Assembly (NCBI GenBank): GCA_905188025.1
Contig: CAJJKI010000004.1
Span: 1 to 64,000, forward strand
DNA: 64,000 nucleotides
Direction of reading: 5' to 3'
From: an uncultured Eubacteriales bacterium
Lineage (GTDB): Bacteria > Bacillota_I > Bacilli_A > RF39 > UBA660
Part shown: piece after piece, positions 62,684 to 64,000 of the stretch
Layout of the letters: each line of letters starts with the position of its first letter
How positions within the stretch are numbered: position 1 is the first letter of the stretch
Notes under the pieces: model-generated
What the model was told of the DNA's origin: nothing
Databases searched by the model: none
The model's input: only the letters and a program-made list of their open reading frames with translations
Made by a program: the position numbers and the translations under genes

Positions 62684-64000
62684 TTATTTTTGGTTAATAA
62701 ATTCTAACAAACTAATAAACATATTAATATATTTAGGTTCTAGCCCTTGTCTTCTTAGTTTTCTTAGACCAATACGCTTTTTATTTATTGATAGATCACT
62801 AAAAATAATTTCATCTACGCTTTCTTTAATAATCGTTTCTATTTTTAGATCATCAAGTATTCCTTCTATTTCTTTGTTGATAACGCTTATGGTTTCTATT
62901 TCTAAATTATTACCAAGTAAAAGTACTTCTAATGGTTCATAAACATTAATATCTTTTAGTTCAAGAAGGAGATCATTCTTTTCAACAATAGCTTGGCATT
63001 CTTTAGTTTGTCTTTGATATTTTACGATTATTTTATCGGGATTTTTCATATTTTTAAAACGCAACAAATATGTACGATTAGGTACGTTTAAGTTGCCATC
63101 TTTTTTTGTGATTGTAAATTTATAACCATTTTCAACACGATCTAAATTCATTTTGACAATTATGTAATTATAATTCTTATTTAGTGATATCCCATCATCT
63201 TCATATAATTCATAACTACTATAAAGGCCATTTTCTGCTGGAAAAATTTGTATTTCCATGTTTCGTGGAAGATCTGAGGTATCATCTAGAGACATAGGAA
63301 TTATTGAGCCTTCTTTAACAAATATTGGATAATCCTCATCTTTGTAGAAGTTTACATAGTACTTGTTTCCGGCAAATTTTTTACCTGAGAAATAATCATA
63401 CCAAGTGCCACTAGGAATAAATATGCGCTGAACAACACGATTCATTTCTATATTTTTCTTTTTAATGATTGGACTTATCATGATACGACTGCCAAAGAAA
63501 TATTGATTTACATAATTTGGCTCATCATATATTTTTGGATATTTATAATATAGTGGTTGTATTAAAGGAACTCCATATTCGTGATAATTATATCCTTCAT
63601 TATATATGTATGGTATTAATTTATTTCTTAACTGCATATATGTTCTTATAACTGATAAATTTAATTGGTTCCATTTCCATGGCTCACGTTTGTAATATTT
63701 TCCAGTATCTCCCGCTAAAATGAAGATGGGATTGAAGACACCAAATTGGATATAGCGAAGATATAGTTCATCATCTTCAATACCTCCATAATATCCTCCA
63801 ATAGCATGTGCGTGCCAAGTTATTCCAAGATTAGCGGCACTGTTATTGTATGTTGGAAGGGCTTTTAAGGTATCCCAACTAACACGTGTTTGTCCACTGT
63901 AGATAATGGGGTATCTATGAGGAGCTATTCCTGGGTTTCTTGATAATATTACCCCTACTTCATTTAAATTGGCAATTACATAGTGATAGTGATTTAGGAG
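62684..64000 (-). CDS. Glycoside hydrolase family 31-like protein, C-terminal part
   Basis: The frame is open to the window edge at 64000, so the N-terminus is missing; 438 residues are visible. The end of the catalytic barrel shows SGQTRVSWDTL, HAHAIGGYYGGIEDDELYLRYIQFGVFNP and YYKREPW, then the proximal and DUF5110-like distal sandwich domains (IFIPSGTWYDYFSGK, FVKEGSIIPM, YELYEDDG). GH31 enzymes usually cleave alpha-glucosides. The acid/base Asp of the SGD motif is Gln here, and DIGG reads AIGG, so activity may differ or be lost. It precedes uppP. Confidence 0.87.
   Translation of the reverse strand, partial: LLNHYHYVIANLNEVGVILSRNPGIAPHRYPIIYSGQTRVSWDTLKALPTYNNSAANLGITWHAHAIGGYYGGIEDDELYLRYIQFGVFNPIFILAGDTGKYYKREPWKWNQLNLSVIRTYMQLRNKLIPYIYNEGYNYHEYGVPLIQPLYYKYPKIYDEPNYVNQYFFGSRIMISPIIKKKNIEMNRVVQRIFIPSGTWYDYFSGKKFAGNKYYVNFYKDEDYPIFVKEGSIIPMSLDDTSDLPRNMEIQIFPAENGLYSSYELYEDDGISLNKNYNYIIVKMNLDRVENGYKFTITKKDGNLNVPNRTYLLRFKNMKNPDKIIVKYQRQTKECQAIVEKNDLLLELKDINVYEPLEVLLLGNNLEIETISVINKEIEGILDDLKIETIIKESVDEIIFSDLSINKKRIGLRKLRRQGLEPKYINMFISLLEFINQK

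Overview
The window is an AT-rich piece of a Gram-positive chromosome. It uses the standard bacterial code: TGA is a stop, for example at the end of the sigma-F-type gene. Gene order follows Bacillus in many places: rpsP-khpA, rnhC next to cvpA, tkt-sirA-yneF, dnaG-rpoD-trmK, spoIIGA-sigE, comEA-comEC, yutH beside a NifU-like gene, and yvlD-lgt-trxB. Genes are compact and several neighbours are fused or overlap. My inference is an uncultured, probably host-associated member of the class Bacilli (RF39/Erysipelotrichia-like) that still carries sporulation and competence genes. The partial 23S and complete 16S rRNA genes at the left edge would settle the taxonomy.

Layout. 1-2949: rRNA operon (minus strand) with tandem promoters. 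2949-9091: an Lgt-TrxB fusion, rpsP-khpA, thioredoxin, CvpA, RNase HIII and an MFS-like protein. 9205-15544: an alanine T-box in front of a small kinase-like gene and alaS, then yneF, sirA and tkt. 15719-18309: a ribosomal and export operon (rplS, lepB, rbgA, yceD, rpmF). 18396-23505: a sporulation block (yqfD, a new HTH-YqfC fusion, a sigma-F-type factor, a SpoIIAA-like protein) with unknown membrane and surface proteins. 23514-30696: lipoprotein, secG, proS, topA, yutH, nfu, S1 protein and seven tRNA genes. 30767-37665: trmK-rpoD-dnaG, queA, a DUF218 protein and a LysM protein. 37671-46722: an accessory surface block with five secreted TasA/SipW-type or similar proteins, a prepilin peptidase, a PilC/GspF platform protein, gap, a YqfQ/VrrA protein, YutD and a DUF4015 hydrolase. 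46880-52839: DUF192, gpsA, sigE, spoIIGA, comEC, comEA. 52941-64000: class B sortase, Ig-like surface protein, glycolipid synthase, pyrG, HD protein, gltX flanked by tRNA-Glu and tRNA-Gln, uppP and a partial GH31 gene.

The most interesting signal is a rewired sporulation control circuit. A SpoIIAA-like protein has lost its phosphorylatable serine (Leu57). It sits 10 bases from a sigma-F-type gene with no spoIIAB between them. The same gene run continues into a helix-turn-helix protein fused to a YqfC/YabP domain, and then yqfD. Exact Spo0A-box heptamers lie just upstream of both spoIIAA and sirA, and the spoIIG and sirA promoters look like the long-spacer Spo0A type. A C-A7-GT element next to a TTGTC motif recurs upstream of comEA, an unknown surface protein and spoIIAA, which suggests a shared regulon.
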